DNA of 6,451 nt from Nitriliruptoraceae bacterium (GTDB lineage Bacteria; Actinomycetota; Nitriliruptoria; Nitriliruptorales; Nitriliruptoraceae): the NCBI GenBank assembly GCA_007131525.1, contig SLQK01000036.1, positions 1-6,451 of the forward strand, given 5' to 3'. Shown here one piece after another: positions 5,384 to 6,451 of the stretch (within the stretch, counting starts at the first letter, position 1; each line of letters opens with the position of its first letter). Both the position numbers and the translations under genes were made by a program. The notes under the pieces are model-generated. The model did no database searches. It was not told the DNA's origin and was given only the letters and a program-made list of their open reading frames with translations.

Positions 5384-6199
5384 ATGCTCGGTGACCGACA
5401 GGTGCTGCGGCGGTTCCACGGGCACCTGCACGATGTGTGGTCCCGGCTCGCCGTGTCCATCCCGGGCGGGTGGGTCGAGGAGTCGGGCGGCCTGACGTGC
5501 ATCGCGACCGGGTCGGCCAGCCCGTCGTTCAACCTGGCCCTCACGAGCGCGCTGGCCGTCTCGGGAGCGGCACGCCGCGATCCGCGGGTCGCGCTGGACG
5601 CGGCCCACGACCGCTTCGCCGAAGCCGGGCTGCGCTGGCTCCTGAAGCTCCAGCCGGACCTCGACCACGAGGTGGTCGCGCACGCGCGGCGCCGCGGGCT
5701 CGACCTCGACGAGGAACCGGTCTACGCGATGGATCTGCGTGCCTGGGCCAGCTCGACGGCGCCGCCGTCCCCCTCCCCGCTCTCGATCAGCGTCGCCGGG
5801 CGGGACACGATCGATGACGCCGTCGAGTGCTTCGCGGCGGCGTTCGACGCCGACGCGGATGCGGTCCGACGCGAGCTCGGGCCCAACCTGTTGACGATCC
5901 CGACGTTCACCGTCTTCGTCGGGTATCTCGCAGGGGAACCGGTCGCCAGCTCCATGCTCGCGACGACGCACCGTGTCGGTCTGGCGGGCATCTACAGCGT
6001 CGCCACCCGGCCCGACCACCGCGGTCGGGGGTTCGGGACGGCGCTGACCGCCGCGGCGCTGGCCGAGGCCGCGCGGCAGGGGTCCGACACCGCTGTGCTC
6101 GAGCCCTCGCCGTTGGGTGCCCAGATGTACCGGCGGATGGGCTTCGAGCCCCTCACGACCTACCTCGAGGCGATCGTGCCGGCATCCGAGGGAGACTGA
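5384..6199 (+). CDS. GNAT family N-acetyltransferase with an N-terminal extra domain
   Basis: A 271-residue soluble protein. The C-terminal part (about 135-266) is a GNAT domain: FTVFVGYLAGEPVASSML (175-192, substrate-side strands), GIYSVATRPDHRGRGFGTAL (202-221, containing the acetyl-CoA loop with R213-G-R-G-F-G218), and LGAQMYRRMGFEP (244-256, the usual final helix and turn). The first 130 residues have no motif I can name; this placing of a C-terminal GNAT domain behind a degenerate or distinct N-terminal half is common in actinobacteria. The domain implies transfer of an acetyl group from acetyl-CoA to an amine, but the acceptor cannot be predicted. It is apparently a single-gene unit: 280 bases of repeat-rich DNA precede it and a converging gene follows after 22 bases. 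A link to the acetylated osmolyte made next door is not supported, since Ngg carries its own GNAT domain. Confidence 0.85.
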   Translation: MLGDRQVLRRFHGHLHDVWSRLAVSIPGGWVEESGGLTCIATGSASPSFNLALTSALAVSGAARRDPRVALDAAHDRFAEAGLRWLLKLQPDLDHEVVAHARRRGLDLDEEPVYAMDLRAWASSTAPPSPSPLSISVAGRDTIDDAVECFAAAFDADADAVRRELGPNLLTIPTFTVFVGYLAGEPVASSMLATTHRVGLAGIYSVATRPDHRGRGFGTALTAAALAEAARQGSDTAVLEPSPLGAQMYRRMGFEPLTTYLEAIVPASEGD

Positions 6200-6225
6200 C
6201 ACCCTGGCGGTGGCGCCCGGGTCAG
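6196..6225. terminator. Shared hairpin between the converging GNAT and hypothetical genes
   Basis: The outer arms CTGAC (6196-6200) and GTCAG (6221-6225) are perfect complements, continued by CC/GG (6202-6203 with 6219-6220) and an inner GGCG/CGCC stem (6206-6209 with 6214-6217) around GTGG. That is about 11 pairs with one bulge and a small internal loop. Both genes' TGA stop codons sit in the outer stem, so one structure could end transcription from both sides. There is no T tract on either strand. Confidence 0.5.
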
Positions 6226-6431
6226 TCCGCGGCGCAGAACTGGTCGAGCGCCTCGGCGATCCATCCCGGTCCTCCGGCAGAGGCCAGCTCGTCGATCGCG
6301 ACCTCGGTCCTCGTCGTGCCGTCGGTGACGGTGGCCTGGAGCCCGAGGGCCGGCGCCGCGTCGCAGTCGGGTCGGAGCTCGACCCGAAGCTGCACGACGT
6401 GCTGCGGCGGCAGGACCACGGAGTCGACCAT
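6222..6431 (-). CDS. Small hypothetical protein (start uncertain; may continue beyond the window)
   Basis: The frame encodes 69 residues from an ATG at 6431, ending in TGA at 6224-6222, 22 bases from the converging GNAT gene's end. It looks soluble and acidic, with alternating hydrophobic residues suggesting beta-strands (VVQLRVELRP, GLQATVTDG) and a helical end (GPGWIAEALDQFCAAD). Two cysteines (23 and 66) are present; there is no signal peptide or membrane segment. GGAGAG nine bases upstream (6441-6446) supports this start, but the frame stays open to the window edge, so it may be the C-terminus of a longer protein. I do not recognise a family. Confidence 0.5.
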   Translation of the reverse strand: MVDSVVLPPQHVVQLRVELRPDCDAAPALGLQATVTDGTTRTEVAIDELASAGGPGWIAEALDQFCAAD

Positions 6432-6451
6432 GCCTGCGGACTCTCCGGACC

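Noticed and set aside
5063..6202. A 379-codon minus-strand frame opposite the GNAT gene
   Set aside because: Arg/Gly/Pro-rich without motifs; the plus strand carries clear GNAT motifs and a perfect ribosome site.

Overview
The window is very GC-rich (roughly 70%), with dense genes, strong GC bias at third codon positions and clear Shine-Dalgarno sites. This suggests a high-GC actinobacterium; the exact lineage cannot be read from the sequence. There are six genes, two of them cut or possibly cut by the window edges, and two intergenic stretches rich in structure. I see no rRNA, tRNA, CRISPR array or transposase.

Layout from left to right: the 3' end of a rhomboid intramembrane protease gene (+, 1-363). 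Converging on it and overlapping it is a two-gene minus-strand operon: asnO (2269-4095), a class II glutamine amidotransferase/asparagine synthetase-like protein, followed after 63 bases by ngg (319-2205), a GNAT acetyltransferase fused to an ATP-grasp ligase. A 198-base divergent region (4096-4293) with two strong hairpins separates asnO from a plus-strand PhzF-family isomerase gene (4294-5103). A 280-base non-coding stretch (5104-5383) follows, with a tandem 29-base repeat, a perfect 10-base-arm palindrome and a short 9-base tandem repeat. Then come a plus-strand two-part GNAT protein (5384-6199) and, converging on it, a small unknown gene (6222-6431, possibly running off the window). The last two genes share a hairpin that contains both stop codons.

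The centrepiece is the asnO-ngg pair. Its domain architecture matches the known pathway for the osmoprotectant dipeptide N-acetylglutaminylglutamine amide (NAGGN): Ngg is thought to make the acetylated Gln-Gln dipeptide and AsnO to amidate its C-terminus. The system is therefore known rather than new. Less ordinary points are its actinobacterial setting, the absence here of the M42-family peptidase that often accompanies the pair, a PhzF gene in the divergent position, an apparently acquired C-terminal tail on Ngg that runs into the rhomboid gene, and the structured intergenic repeats on both sides of the PhzF gene.
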